DNA of 60,859 nucleotides from Oscillospiraceae bacterium (lineage in GTDB: Bacteria; Bacillota; Clostridia; Oscillospirales; CAG-272), in NCBI GenBank assembly GCA_015064805.1, contig SVRN01000011.1:1-60859 (forward strand), read 5' to 3'. The position numbers and the translations under genes are program-made. The notes beneath the pieces were generated by a model. It ran no database searches, was not told the origin of the DNA, and saw only the letters and a program-made list of their open reading frames with translations. Below are positions 38,094 through 47,198 of this stretch, piece after piece (the stretch's first letter is position 1; every line of letters starts with the position of its first letter).

Positions 38094-38692
38094 AAACGAA
38101 AAATCAAACCTTGAACGGACGGGTGCGTTTAGCAACCCTTGCGGATGCAGATGAAATACTGGCCATCTACGCCCCTTATATCGAACAGACCACGATTTCG
38201 TTTGAGTGGACGGTTCCAACACCTGAAGCCTTTCGTTCACGTATGAAGCAATCAATGGAGGACTATCCGTATATCGTTTACGAAGAAAACGGAGTGATTC
38301 TTGGATACGCCTACGCACACCGTGCGTTTGAGCGTTATTCATACCGTTTTTGTGCCGAGCTGTCCGTTTATATCAAGCAGAATGCCCGTACGAAGGGAAT
38401 CGGCACGCTGCTTTACCGCATACTGATCGATCTGTGCCGTGAGATGGGCGTAAAAACGCTGTACGGTGTCGTCACCAATCCCAACGAAGCAAGCTTTCGT
38501 TTGCATGAGCGTCTGGGCTTCGTCCGCGTTGGAAATTTTCCAAACAGCGGACACAAATTCGATCAATGGATCGACGTGATCTGGTACGCACTGCCCATCG
38601 GTGAATATGACCCGCACCCACGCGAAATCACACCATTTTCGCAGCTTTCAAAAAACGTTATCAGTCAGACACTTACAAAATATTTAAACTGA
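38090..38692 (+). CDS. GNAT acetyltransferase, phosphinothricin-acetyltransferase type
   Basis: A 200-residue protein. RLATLADADEILAIYAPYI, TTISFEWTVPTPEAF, AELSVYIKQNARTKGIGTLL and NEASFRLHERLGFVRVG follow the PAT/YwnH pattern. Such enzymes acetylate free amino acids or amine toxins such as methionine sulfoximine. The C-terminus has about 30 extra residues. It is translationally coupled to the phosphoesterase and lies 13 bases before the SGNH hydrolase. Confidence 0.88.
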   Translation: MKTKNQTLNGRVRLATLADADEILAIYAPYIEQTTISFEWTVPTPEAFRSRMKQSMEDYPYIVYEENGVILGYAYAHRAFERYSYRFCAELSVYIKQNARTKGIGTLLYRILIDLCREMGVKTLYGVVTNPNEASFRLHERLGFVRVGNFPNSGHKFDQWIDVIWYALPIGEYDPHPREITPFSQLSKNVISQTLTKYLN

Positions 38693-38705
38693 AGGAGAAG
38701 TTATC

Positions 38706-39365
38706 ATGTTGTTTGAAAAATACGACCGTATTGTTTTTGCAGGAGATTCCGTTACCGATATGAGCAGTGGAAATCCCGTAGGAGAGGGCTTGTTTGACAG
38801 CCTTGGCTTTGGTTACGTCCGCATGGTAGAAAATCTGTTAATGTCCGTTTATCCCGAATACAACATCCGCGTGACCAACTCGGGTATCAGCGGTAACACC
38901 AGCCGTGATCTTCTGAACCGCTGGGAGCGCGACGTGCTCAATCTCAATCCCAACTGGGTCAGCATCATGATCGGTATCAACGACGTTTGGCGTCAGTTTG
39001 ATACCCCTGCTATGCCCGATCGCGCTGTTTCCCTCGCTCAATATGAACAGAACGTAGAAAATATGATCCTTTCGCTCCAAGGCCGTGTCAAGGGCGTTTT
39101 CCTTATGACGCCCTATTATATGGAGCCCAATCCCGCTGATACCATGCGCGCTCGCATGGACGAATACGGCGCCGCTTGTCGCCGCCTGGCAGAGAAGCAC
39201 GGTTGCATCTTTATCGATCTGCAGGATATGTTCAACCGTTATTTCAAGCATCAGCATTCCACCTTTATTGCCTGGGACCGAATCCATCCCAACCAGATCG
39301 GCGCGATGCTCATTGCCCGCGAATTTTTAAAGCACTGCGATTTCGACTATAACCACGAGGCGTGA
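38706..39365 (+). CDS. SGNH/GDSL hydrolase
   Basis: A 219-residue esterase fold. The nucleophile is in GDSVTD (block I), block III is GINDVWR and block V is DRIHPN. No signal peptide is seen, so it is cytoplasmic and probably deacetylates sugars or glycan fragments. AAGGAG precedes the start and a strong terminator follows. Confidence 0.9.
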   Translation: MLFEKYDRIVFAGDSVTDMSSGNPVGEGLFDSLGFGYVRMVENLLMSVYPEYNIRVTNSGISGNTSRDLLNRWERDVLNLNPNWVSIMIGINDVWRQFDTPAMPDRAVSLAQYEQNVENMILSLQGRVKGVFLMTPYYMEPNPADTMRARMDEYGAACRRLAEKHGCIFIDLQDMFNRYFKHQHSTFIAWDRIHPNQIGAMLIAREFLKHCDFDYNHEA

Positions 39366-39382
39366 ACACGCTGATAGCAAAT

Positions 39383-39433
39383 AAAAAGACCGTTATACGG
39401 ACATCTAAGGATGTCGCATAACGGTCTTTTTTT
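39383..39433. terminator. Bidirectional terminator between SGNH and GH79 genes
   Basis: AAAAAGACCGTTAT (39383-39396) pairs with ATAACGGTCTTTTT (39418-39431), with an inner GACATC/GATGTC stem. Confidence 0.92.
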
Positions 39434-39439
39434 ATCGAA

Positions 39440-40954
39440 TTAAAGTACGATAAACGTACAAGTTGCGGGAGCAAGCGCCAGCTCACCTGCCGCACAGATC
39501 GCAGGCGTAAGCTCGGTAAGATTAGAAACGCCCGACAAGGTCAAGTCAGTCTCTCCCAGCTTCATGACCGTTGCGCGAATGGTATCGCCGTTCAGGCAAT
39601 ATACCTCGGCTTCCTTGGGGAGATCAACGACGGTAGTTTCGGTCAGCGAGTTGTTGATGACCAGATAGACACAACCCTGTTTGCCATCCTTGCGGGAGTG
39701 GCAGTAAACGTGTGCGCCCTCAACATCGGGATTATCACAGTCATAGACCGTAGAGCCCATCAGCTTGTTCCAGAGCAATACGGCAAAGTAGTTGGGACGA
39801 GGCTCAAACGTGCCGTGCTTCAAAAAGCCGTAGTCGGAGGAGGCAAGGGTGTTGTGGAAGATAACGCCGTCGGTAATGGTGGCAAAGCTACCAAGCTCGT
39901 TGAGCGTTCTGAAGACGTCCAGATAGGTCGACGCCCAGGTGTCACCACCGCCGCCTGCGTCGCCCGATTCGGTGACCCAGATCTGACCGCCGGGCGCATA
40001 CCGGTCGCGCAGGGGAACGTAGACCTTGGCGTTGGTGGGAGCTACGGCAAGATATGCGTCGGTGTGCGCCATCTCTGCTGGCCAGTGACCGACGGGCATA
40101 ACCGACGCCAAACGCTCGGAAATACCGTTGTAATAGTGATAGCTGAACACGTCCAGCGCCACCTTGCTACCGTTCATCAGGTCGTGCGTGGTGCAGATCT
40201 GCATCATGGCACCAATACCCGCGCCTGCGCTCTTGCGGTCGACCTGACCCATAGAGCCGTCACCCAGCGAGCAGGGACCGACGATGAGACAGTTGGGATA
40301 ATTCTCACGGACCCATCCGTTGAAAATATCCTGATCGCGGGCGAAATCAGCGGCAGTATAGCCACGGGGCGCACCCGACATTTCCATCATGTTAGGCTCG
40401 TTCATAAATTCTGCGGCATCGATATCCACGCCGTATTCATGGCTGAAGTGGAAGATCTTTTCAGTCTGCGCCAGGCTCAAAGGACCGCCGTTTGGATGGT
40501 CGCCTGCACAGTTGCTGACGGAAATGAGCAACTTGCCGCCAACGGCTTTAACGAATTCAAGCACACCGATCCACTGTTCCTTGGTCAGCACACTAGCGTA
40601 GCCCTCGGGGGCCTTACCACCCGTGGCTCCGTCGAAATCGTAGTAAGTCTTGGTCGCCCAAGAGCCCGAGACGCGGATCCAGGCAGGACCGAGCTTTTTG
40701 GTCAGCTCGCGCAAACGCTCGTTATAAAGATCGATAGGAGGGAAGTACTGCATCAGATCAGCCATGGCGGTGAAATCGCTCAAACCGTTGGCTCCTACCT
40801 TGAATTCTTCCGTTCCCGCAATCTGGCCTGGCGTGTACGCCTTCCAGAAGGTGCCGCCGGTGACCTCGGTCATCTCGACGTTGTAGGACATCAATCTCTC
40901 GTCAACCTGACGGATGGGCTTGAGTGAGGAGGGCGCTAAAGAAATCTTTTTCAT
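39440..40954 (-). CDS. GH79 heparanase/beta-glucuronidase-like glycoside hydrolase
   Basis: A 504-residue clan-A glycosidase. The acid/base is E186 in EFMNEPN and the nucleophile E329 in WVTESGDAGGGGDTW. The following region (DGVIFHNTLASSDYGFL, PRPNYFAVLLWNKLMG) and the C-terminal beta domain match heparanase-type GH79. There is no signal peptide, so it would act on imported oligosaccharides, plausibly glucuronide-containing glycosaminoglycan or plant fragments. AGGAGAAC precedes the ATG. It is last in the minus-strand cluster, 44 bases after the M20 gene. Confidence 0.78.
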   Translation of the reverse strand: MKKISLAPSSLKPIRQVDERLMSYNVEMTEVTGGTFWKAYTPGQIAGTEEFKVGANGLSDFTAMADLMQYFPPIDLYNERLRELTKKLGPAWIRVSGSWATKTYYDFDGATGGKAPEGYASVLTKEQWIGVLEFVKAVGGKLLISVSNCAGDHPNGGPLSLAQTEKIFHFSHEYGVDIDAAEFMNEPNMMEMSGAPRGYTAADFARDQDIFNGWVRENYPNCLIVGPCSLGDGSMGQVDRKSAGAGIGAMMQICTTHDLMNGSKVALDVFSYHYYNGISERLASVMPVGHWPAEMAHTDAYLAVAPTNAKVYVPLRDRYAPGGQIWVTESGDAGGGGDTWASTYLDVFRTLNELGSFATITDGVIFHNTLASSDYGFLKHGTFEPRPNYFAVLLWNKLMGSTVYDCDNPDVEGAHVYCHSRKDGKQGCVYLVINNSLTETTVVDLPKEAEVYCLNGDTIRATVMKLGETDLTLSGVSNLTELTPAICAAGELALAPATCTFIVL

Positions 40955-40998
40955 TTGTGTTCTCCTGTATTATCAATTTTGAATGATCGATGTAAATA

Positions 40999-42438
40999 TC
41001 AACAGCGGCGCATCAGACGAATGTAAAATTCGGTTGCGCGCTTGATGCAATCCAGACGGATGCGCTCGTTGTGACCATGGATGGTCTTGCGCTCTTCGCT
41101 CGTCAGATCCATCGCAGAAAAACGGTAGACGTGATCGGACAGATCGCGGTAATGGCGGCTATCCGAGCATTGTACCATCAGATAGGGCGAAACGATACAG
41201 CCCTGCCACGTGTTAGCCACGGCCGAGGCAACCTTGTTCCAAGCCTCACAGTTGATCTGCGAAATGGGGCTGGGGTTGACGTCATTTCTGACAGTCAACG
41301 TGATGGCGTCGTCGTTGATCGTTTTTCGAATACGCTCGGTCGCACTCTCGACGGTATCCATCGGGTTCAAGCGCAGATTGGCCGTCATAGTCGCGCTGGG
41401 CGGAATGACGTTTGGGGCGTTACTACCGCTCGCCTGGGTAAAGGCTACCGTCGTGCGAAGCAGCGCGTTAAGCTCGCCGCCGCTCTTTTTGCAGATCATA
41501 TCAAGAATACCTTTGAAAAGCCAAAGGTTGGAGAAGATCATGCGATAGACGAAGGTGGAATGACGGCCAAGGGTATCAAACAGCGCCGCAACGGGCGGTG
41601 TCAGATGCAACGTGAAGGGATGATTTTCCATCGCGCAGCAAGCCGCAGATAGTTGACCTACGGGCGTATGAGGCTTGGGAGCCGAGGCGTGACCGCCGTT
41701 CGACTCAACGGAAAAGGTGACGTTCATCATGCCTTTTTCCGCGATGCCGATCATGCCGCAGGGCGTTTTGACACCAGGGAATACATTTTCAACCACGGCA
41801 CCGCCCTCGTCCAGAACAAGTGCGGGAGTAATGCCTTTTTCTTTGAAATAGTTGACGATATGCAAAGCACCGTCGCCGTTGATCTCCTCGCCGCCGGAAA
41901 AGGCAAAATAGACGTCCTGAGCGGGAACGAAGCCTTGCTTGATCAGCGTATTGGCTGAGAACAAAACGCTGCTGAAGGTGATCTTGGTGTCAAGTGCACC
42001 GCGTCCCCACAGCTCACCGTTTTCAATGACACCGTCAAACGGCGGCTTTTGCCAATGCTCTTCATCGACGGGAACGACGTCATAATGTGCCATCATGACG
42101 GAGGGCGCATCGTGCGCTTTACCTTCCCAACGGAACAAAAGTGCACGATCGGGAAGTCGCTCAAGGGAACAGACGCGATAGACCTCGGGATAAAGCGAAG
42201 GGAGCAGATCGATCAACTTGTCAAATTCAGCCTCATCCTCAAGGGATCGATCAAAGTAAGAAATCGTTTTACAGCGAAGAAGCTGTTGCAATGCCGAAAC
42301 AGCCTCGTCGGAATCAAATTCAACGTTCTCGGTGTCGGAATCAATCGTTGTTTTCCGAGGCTTAAAGGCTGCCGTACGAATCAAAACAACGGAAAGAAGC
42401 AGGGCAATGAGCCCCAGAAGAATCCAAAGAATCCACAT
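40999..42438 (-). CDS. M20-family metallopeptidase, membrane-anchored
   Basis: A 479-residue dizinc peptidase with one N-terminal helix (about 2-23) and the M20 motifs MMAHYDVVPVD, ELWGRGALDTK and GGEEINGDGA. It resembles Gly-Xaa carboxypeptidase and PM20D1-type enzymes that cut small peptides or N-acyl amino acids. It lies 11 bases after a two-gene membrane cassette, suggesting that cassette carries its substrate or product. Confidence 0.88.
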   Translation of the reverse strand: MWILWILLGLIALLLSVVLIRTAAFKPRKTTIDSDTENVEFDSDEAVSALQQLLRCKTISYFDRSLEDEAEFDKLIDLLPSLYPEVYRVCSLERLPDRALLFRWEGKAHDAPSVMMAHYDVVPVDEEHWQKPPFDGVIENGELWGRGALDTKITFSSVLFSANTLIKQGFVPAQDVYFAFSGGEEINGDGALHIVNYFKEKGITPALVLDEGGAVVENVFPGVKTPCGMIGIAEKGMMNVTFSVESNGGHASAPKPHTPVGQLSAACCAMENHPFTLHLTPPVAALFDTLGRHSTFVYRMIFSNLWLFKGILDMICKKSGGELNALLRTTVAFTQASGSNAPNVIPPSATMTANLRLNPMDTVESATERIRKTINDDAITLTVRNDVNPSPISQINCEAWNKVASAVANTWQGCIVSPYLMVQCSDSRHYRDLSDHVYRFSAMDLTSEERKTIHGHNERIRLDCIKRATEFYIRLMRRC

Positions 42439-42449
42439 ACTTTTACTCC

Positions 42450-43115
42450 TTACAGCATTCCTTTTTTATACATCAGACGGCTGACGCCGACGGTGAACAG
42501 CACGCTGACGGGAACCATAATACCAACCGTGCCTTCATTCAACGCAGGAACGAAAATGAACAGGATCAGCATCAGGATCACGGGAGCGATGGCGATCTTC
42601 CAGTTGCGCGATACGAAGACAACGCCAAGGCCGCCGAACAGCGCAGGGATCATCTGGTCAAACGCAGGGGTGAGCACGGGAGACTCCAGAAGGGGCGTCA
42701 GCGGAACGATGAGCAGAACGCCAAGGATGATAATAATAGTCGTTACAATACTGGAAACGGCGATGGCAACGGTCGATACGACCTCGCCCTCGTCCGAGTT
42801 CGCCTTTACACCTGCCTGCTCCAGCGCGCCGAGTGCGCAGGGAAGCTTGAGGTTGGAAATGTTACCCGTGACAAAGGACAGGTACGAGCCACCTGCACCA
42901 AGCATGGGAATGTAGGTAAAGGTTTCAACGACACCAACCGCCCAGTACATGGGAGCGGTTGCGATCAAGCCCATCAAAAGACCTTGCCAATCAGGCATTG
43001 CGTTGAAGATCAGAGCAACAGCGAAGGGGAACGCCATCAACAGAACCATCATGGAAAGATTCCACGTCGTACCCCAGCGATGTACTTTATCCATATAAGT
43101 CATTTCTTGTTTCAT
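42450..43115 (-). CDS. Small membrane partner of the DUF5058-like protein
   Basis: A 221-residue membrane protein with about six predicted helices. I do not recognise a characterised family. A motif GAGGSYLSFVTGNISNLKLP near residue 75-95 looks functional. Its ATG shares bases with the stop of the DUF5058-like gene (TAATG), so the two are probably made in equal amounts and may form a two-subunit transporter. Confidence 0.7.
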   Translation of the reverse strand: MKQEMTYMDKVHRWGTTWNLSMMVLLMAFPFAVALIFNAMPDWQGLLMGLIATAPMYWAVGVVETFTYIPMLGAGGSYLSFVTGNISNLKLPCALGALEQAGVKANSDEGEVVSTVAIAVSSIVTTIIIILGVLLIVPLTPLLESPVLTPAFDQMIPALFGGLGVVFVSRNWKIAIAPVILMLILFIFVPALNEGTVGIMVPVSVLFTVGVSRLMYKKGML

Positions 43116-43942
43116 TATACTGTTACCTCCCCACCAAAGAGTGCCACAAAGGGAATCGCGCTTGCCATGCCGATCAAAAGGCTAATGGGCAAGGCATAGT
43201 CCGAAAGCCAGCCGGCCTTTTTCAGCTTCTTGGACATAAGGCCAAGGATCATCATAACGACTGCCGAAACTGCCATAACACAGACGGGAACAAGTCCTGA
43301 GGTGTTGGTGTAATAAATGCTCTTTTCGACCTTGTCTCCGTTTTCCGTTACGGTTTTGATCACGTGAACAAGTCCGTTTTCATCACCAGACCAAAGACGA
43401 GCAACGTCGCAGAAAACGAAACCGACGAAGGCGGAGATCATGCCGATGAACATCGAGGACGAGAAGTGATCTGCCCATTTTTTGTCACGCTTCTCCAGCG
43501 ACACCATACCGTTTTGCAGCTTCTTGCAAACGGCGGGGACCAACCAGATGCCTACCATGATCGAGATGGTCATGACCAGTGCGATAGTCACGTATTGTGA
43601 CGCGTTGGGAGCTGCACTTCCCAGCAGGCCCATGGCATTCGAGGTGTTTTCAGCCGCGATGGCTTCATAAGAAAGAGAGCCGACAACGCTCAGGCGCAGC
43701 CAGGGAAGTGCAAGGCCCAGCTTTTTGGATAGAGCCAGAATGCTGATGACGATAGCAACGGCAGGTGCAATGGTGAAGATTGCCGCCGTGGTCGAGATCT
43801 TGCGCAGCTTTTTCTTGTCCATGCCAAGCGCGATGCCGCGTTTCCATGCTTTGATCAAAAAGAAGATCGACTGTGCCAGTACTGCGGCGATGATAATGCC
43901 TGCCAGTATGAACAATATCGGGTGGTTTGTATAAAACTCCAT
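43115..43942 (-). CDS. DUF5058-like membrane protein (probable transporter)
   Basis: A 275-residue protein with about seven helices. ALGMDKKKLRKISTTAAIF and LVMTISIMVGIW fit what I recall of DUF5058 proteins, which stand beside M20 peptidases. Substrate is unknown. The start at 43942 has AAAGGAG; a longer frame to 43972 does not. It follows the mannosidase terminator. Confidence 0.68.
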   Translation of the reverse strand: MEFYTNHPILFILAGIIIAAVLAQSIFFLIKAWKRGIALGMDKKKLRKISTTAAIFTIAPAVAIVISILALSKKLGLALPWLRLSVVGSLSYEAIAAENTSNAMGLLGSAAPNASQYVTIALVMTISIMVGIWLVPAVCKKLQNGMVSLEKRDKKWADHFSSSMFIGMISAFVGFVFCDVARLWSGDENGLVHVIKTVTENGDKVEKSIYYTNTSGLVPVCVMAVSAVVMMILGLMSKKLKKAGWLSDYALPISLLIGMASAIPFVALFGGEVTV

Positions 43943-43970
43943 AGTAGTTTCTCCTTTGTTGTAGCTTTTC

Positions 43971-44010
43971 AAAACACCCGCCGCAAAGGCTGTATTCTTA
44001 GCGGCGGGTG
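43971..44010 (-). terminator. Terminator after the GH38 gene
   Basis: A 10-bp GC stem (43975-43984 with 44001-44010) with TTTTG following on the minus strand. The downstream cassette may depend on read-through or an unseen promoter. Confidence 0.85.
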
Positions 44011-44028
44011 AGATGCGTTTAAATCCAA

Positions 44029-46857
44029 TTATGCTTTGTTGAGCGTAACCTTGATGGTCTGGGTAGCGTAAGCGTCAATGCTGAAAATTATGGTACGCTT
44101 GCCTTCCATCATGACGGGGGCCTGCTCGTTTTCATTCAAGTCCACGTAGCAAGCAGTGGCGATGTCAACGGGCAACGTGATGTTGGTCACTTTCATTTCG
44201 TCGGTACGATTATAGAAGCGCAGGATGAGCGAACCATCCTCGGCCAAAGAAATGCTCGAGGGGCTGATGCCCTGGATATCGCTGACGGTGAACATCGAGC
44301 CCATCATGGGAAGCGTTCCCTTATGAGGCTTGCCCGATACGGGAATGAGCTCGTGATCGTAGCAGTCTCCCAGCTTTTGCGCTTCCTCGCCGTTTCTGAC
44401 TACGGCAATGGCGGCGTGAATATGATGCGTCGTCATCTCGGGGTAGAGATCGGGATAGAAGGAGGCGTGCAGCAACGAGAGCTCACCGCGCTGATTCCAG
44501 CCCTGGAAGCCGTACTTGGTGTCAGCCATGATCTGCAAATAAGCAGGATGGCCGCCCTCGGCAGGGAGCAGCTCCATACGGCCGATGGAGGGAACGTCGT
44601 TGGCAAATTCCTCGCGGACGATGACACCGTTGGCAATCTCGTAGCGATACGCGCCGATGTTGTATGCGGCAGGCGTGCTGAAGGTCAGCAGAACCTGGTC
44701 GTCGTTGTTGCCCGTTTCAAGCCAGTTGATGCGCATATCGTAATCGATCAAACGGCTACCGGCGTTCAAACGAACGGTTACGGACATATTCGAGCGAGTG
44801 CCGAAGGGCATTTCATACGTGAACCAATGAGAAAGACCGCCGCGGGCATAGTTGGAAACGTGAACGCGATTGTCCTCGTTGAGAATCTCCGTCTTTTGCG
44901 CGGGGCCACGCGTCCAAGCGCTGTGTCCAAAGCGAGGATTCTCGTGAACCAGACGGAACTGACCGCCACTGCGATCGCCGGCAGGAAGCATTTCGGTGTT
45001 GCTTTCCTTATCGATCAAGGAAACCAGCGTACAGGTCTGAGCGTCAAATTCGGCACGGATGTATTCATTTTCCAGTACCATGTTCTGGTCGCCAAAGGTA
45101 TCCTGACGGCGACCGTTGATGGGAGGCAGATTGAAGGCGTTGGGATTGACCACGTCCTTCTGCTTGAGAATAACGGTCTGATAGCCGAAGGCGGGAACCT
45201 TGACGCGCATCAGAAGCGTTGCGTAGGCATTATGGAAATGGCGCTTTCCGTTATCAAGGATCTGTACGGGGACGGGCGTGCCGTCGTGCGTGTGTGCCTC
45301 GATGTTGCCAACGTCAGCAGGGTAGTCCCAAAGCAGAACCGTTGCGGTTTCATCGCGCTCATATGCGGTGGTGTTGACCAGATGCAGAATACGAACGCTG
45401 CCGTGTCCGCGCTCGGCTACGGCGATAGCAAAGGAGTGATCCTTATTGTTCAAGAAGCCCGCACCCGAGCCCTCGGAACGAACCATAGCGTTATCATCGT
45501 AAGGAATGCCCTCGGTATCGATGGCATCGGACAAGCCGCGCAGAGCCTCGATGGAGGCAGAGTTGGTGTAGCCGATGGTCTCCTGGAAACGGCCCATGGC
45601 GTCCTCGCGTGTGTCAACGATACAGGAGCCCGGAAGAATATCATGGAACTGGTTGAACAGCGTATTGGTCCAGGCCTTGGTGAAGTTGATCTGAGGCATC
45701 TTGCCTGTCAATGCGGCTGTTTGCGCGGCCAGCATTTCCGCGTCGTAAAGACGCGTCTCGGCCTTGCGGTTTGCCATCTTGATTCGGCCTTGCGAGGTGT
45801 AGCAGCCCGCAAAGACAAAATTGATCTCGCCGACGTGAACGGGAAGGGTATCGCGGAACGACTCGAGATACTTGAAGTAGGTGTCGTAGCGGCTGAACTT
45901 AAGCGTGGGATACAGCGGCCAGGTCATCATATCGGTGATCTTTTCAAGATCGATGCGGGTAGGTCCGCCACCATGGTCACCGACACCGTAGACCTTAAGG
46001 AATTGATCCATCGTACCGTCACCAAACGTTGCGCCGATCTGCGGATAGTAGGCAAAGGCACGGTAATCAATGCCGCACTGATACCAACTGGGATCGCTGT
46101 ACGCGATGACTTCCTTGCCCGAGGGGGATTGCCAACGGTACGGACCGCGAGGATTACAGCCGCGGCAATGGTAGTAGTAATCGACTCCGCCATCCTGCAA
46201 AATCTCGGGAACGGTAGCGGCATGACCAAACGTATCCGGCTCATAGTCCAGGCAAAGCGTGTCGGGATCAATATCAAACAGCTCGGACAGATACTTTTTG
46301 GTGTAAGAGATATGACGGCAGAGCGACTCGCCGTTGGGCATATTCTTGTCGCACTCGACCCAAGAGGTGGCAGCCAACTCCCAGCGGCCTTCCTTGACTC
46401 TCTCTTTGATCTCGGCAAGCTGTGCGGGATCGTATTTCTCAACTATTTCGTAGACGGATGCCTGGGATTGAGAATATGTAAAATCGGGATACTCCTTCAT
46501 CAGATCCAGCATGGTGCGGAAGGTTTCGGTAGTGATCGAAACGGTTTCCTGATATCCCCACTGATAGTTCATGTCGATGTGCGCGTGAGCAACACAGTGA
46601 ACGGTAATGGATTTTGCCTCATCAGACAGATCGGCAAGTGCCGTCTCCACGTTTTCGCAATCCTCACGAATGATGGCACCGTTATCACGGACACAATCCA
46701 GAAGATAGGTCATAGCGCGGTCAAGCTTGTCCTCCCAGCCAAGATTGCGAGCGCGGTTGAGATGGTACAAATACATCAACTCGGAGAAAATGCGATCAGC
46801 GTAGCAGTTGGCTCGGCTGCAGCCCTCAAGAGCCTTGAGTTTTGTGGATAATTCCAT
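44029..46857 (-). CDS. GH38 alpha-mannosidase
   Basis: A 942-residue cytoplasmic glycosidase. The zinc motif HAHID (91-95) and the nucleophile region DYEPDTFGH (likely D208) are intact. QFHDILPGSC and a long C-terminal beta-sandwich region complete the GH38 fold. It probably trims alpha-mannosides from host or yeast glycans after uptake. AGGAAAGGATG lies upstream of the start. It heads the minus-strand glycan and peptide cluster. Confidence 0.93.
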   Translation of the reverse strand: MELSTKLKALEGCSRANCYADRIFSELMYLYHLNRARNLGWEDKLDRAMTYLLDCVRDNGAIIREDCENVETALADLSDEAKSITVHCVAHAHIDMNYQWGYQETVSITTETFRTMLDLMKEYPDFTYSQSQASVYEIVEKYDPAQLAEIKERVKEGRWELAATSWVECDKNMPNGESLCRHISYTKKYLSELFDIDPDTLCLDYEPDTFGHAATVPEILQDGGVDYYYHCRGCNPRGPYRWQSPSGKEVIAYSDPSWYQCGIDYRAFAYYPQIGATFGDGTMDQFLKVYGVGDHGGGPTRIDLEKITDMMTWPLYPTLKFSRYDTYFKYLESFRDTLPVHVGEINFVFAGCYTSQGRIKMANRKAETRLYDAEMLAAQTAALTGKMPQINFTKAWTNTLFNQFHDILPGSCIVDTREDAMGRFQETIGYTNSASIEALRGLSDAIDTEGIPYDDNAMVRSEGSGAGFLNNKDHSFAIAVAERGHGSVRILHLVNTTAYERDETATVLLWDYPADVGNIEAHTHDGTPVPVQILDNGKRHFHNAYATLLMRVKVPAFGYQTVILKQKDVVNPNAFNLPPINGRRQDTFGDQNMVLENEYIRAEFDAQTCTLVSLIDKESNTEMLPAGDRSGGQFRLVHENPRFGHSAWTRGPAQKTEILNEDNRVHVSNYARGGLSHWFTYEMPFGTRSNMSVTVRLNAGSRLIDYDMRINWLETGNNDDQVLLTFSTPAAYNIGAYRYEIANGVIVREEFANDVPSIGRMELLPAEGGHPAYLQIMADTKYGFQGWNQRGELSLLHASFYPDLYPEMTTHHIHAAIAVVRNGEEAQKLGDCYDHELIPVSGKPHKGTLPMMGSMFTVSDIQGISPSSISLAEDGSLILRFYNRTDEMKVTNITLPVDIATACYVDLNENEQAPVMMEGKRTIIFSIDAYATQTIKVTLNKA

Positions 46858-46892
46858 AAAGGTTACATCCTTTCCTAAATATAGTTAACAGC

Positions 46893-46921
46893 ATTATAAC
46901 ATATTAATAACTATTTTGGAA
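46893..46921 (-). promoter_or_regulatory. Candidate promoter of the GH38 gene
   Basis: The minus strand has TATAAT (46893-46898) with a poor -35, TTCCAA (46916-46921), at 17 bases, which suggests dependence on an activator. Confidence 0.55.
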
Positions 46922-46929
46922 GAGGTATC

Positions 46930-46971
46930 ATGAAAATTCCTTCTAAAATCATGAAATTTCCTTCTAAAATT
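46930..46971 (+). repeat. Tandem 21-bp direct repeat between divergent promoters
   Basis: Two copies (46930-46950 and 46951-46971) match at 19 of 21 positions, sharing ATGAAA, TTCC and TTCTAAAAT. They sit between the GH38 promoter and the promoter at 46976, where a regulator could bind. Confidence 0.75.
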
Positions 46972-46975
46972 CTCC

Positions 46976-47004
46976 TTGACAAATATAATCCGCTGTGCTA
47001 TAAT
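46976..47004 (+). promoter_or_regulatory. Promoter of the stand-alone RNA gene
   Basis: TTGACA (46976-46981), 17 bases, TATAAT (46999-47004). Confidence 0.88.
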
Positions 47005-47009
47005 GTGAG

Positions 47010-47120
47010 AGAAGAACAACCGCAAGAGCGGCGCGGACGTACCGCCCTTGCCTTAGTTTGGCTGTTCTTGGGTTTTAAGCCGTTCGGGAGTTGTGAGTTC
47101 ATCCGGACGGCTTTTCTTTA
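47010..47120 (+). ncRNA. Candidate structured small RNA
   Basis: A consensus promoter starts a transcript of about 110 bases. Stem 1 pairs AAGAACA (47012-47018) with TGTTCTT (47063-47069) and encloses GCAAG/CTTGC (47022-47026 and 47047-47051) plus an inner GCGG/CCGC. Stem 2 is an 11-bp terminator (AAGCCGT with ACGGCTT) followed by TTTTCTTT. No downstream gene on this strand and no credible open frame with a ribosome binding site is present. It does not match 6S, SRP, RNase P or tmRNA hallmarks I know. Confidence 0.65.
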
Positions 47121-47157
47121 TCCTTGAATTAAAAAGATCGGGCAGAACGCCAAAATT

Positions 47158-47198
47158 AAAAAGGCGATAGCCGAACGATGTTCGGCTATCGCCTTTTT
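47158..47198. terminator. Perfect 19-bp hairpin terminator at the element edge
   Basis: Arms 47158-47176 and 47180-47198, flanked by AAAAA and TTTTT. It serves both directions. The recombinase stop codon lies inside it. The region 47121-47185 holds nothing else recognisable. Confidence 0.9.

Noticed and set aside
44323-46851. Very long open frame on the plus strand opposite the mannosidase gene
   Set aside because: It is the complement of a certain GH38 gene, has no family motifs and no ribosome binding site. Similar long antisense frames over the ilvE and ligase genes (518-1891, 2991-4538) have the same explanation.
46930-47127. 65-codon open frame over the small RNA gene
   Set aside because: Its start lies upstream of the promoter in a direct repeat, with no ribosome binding site, and it crosses the stable RNA stems.
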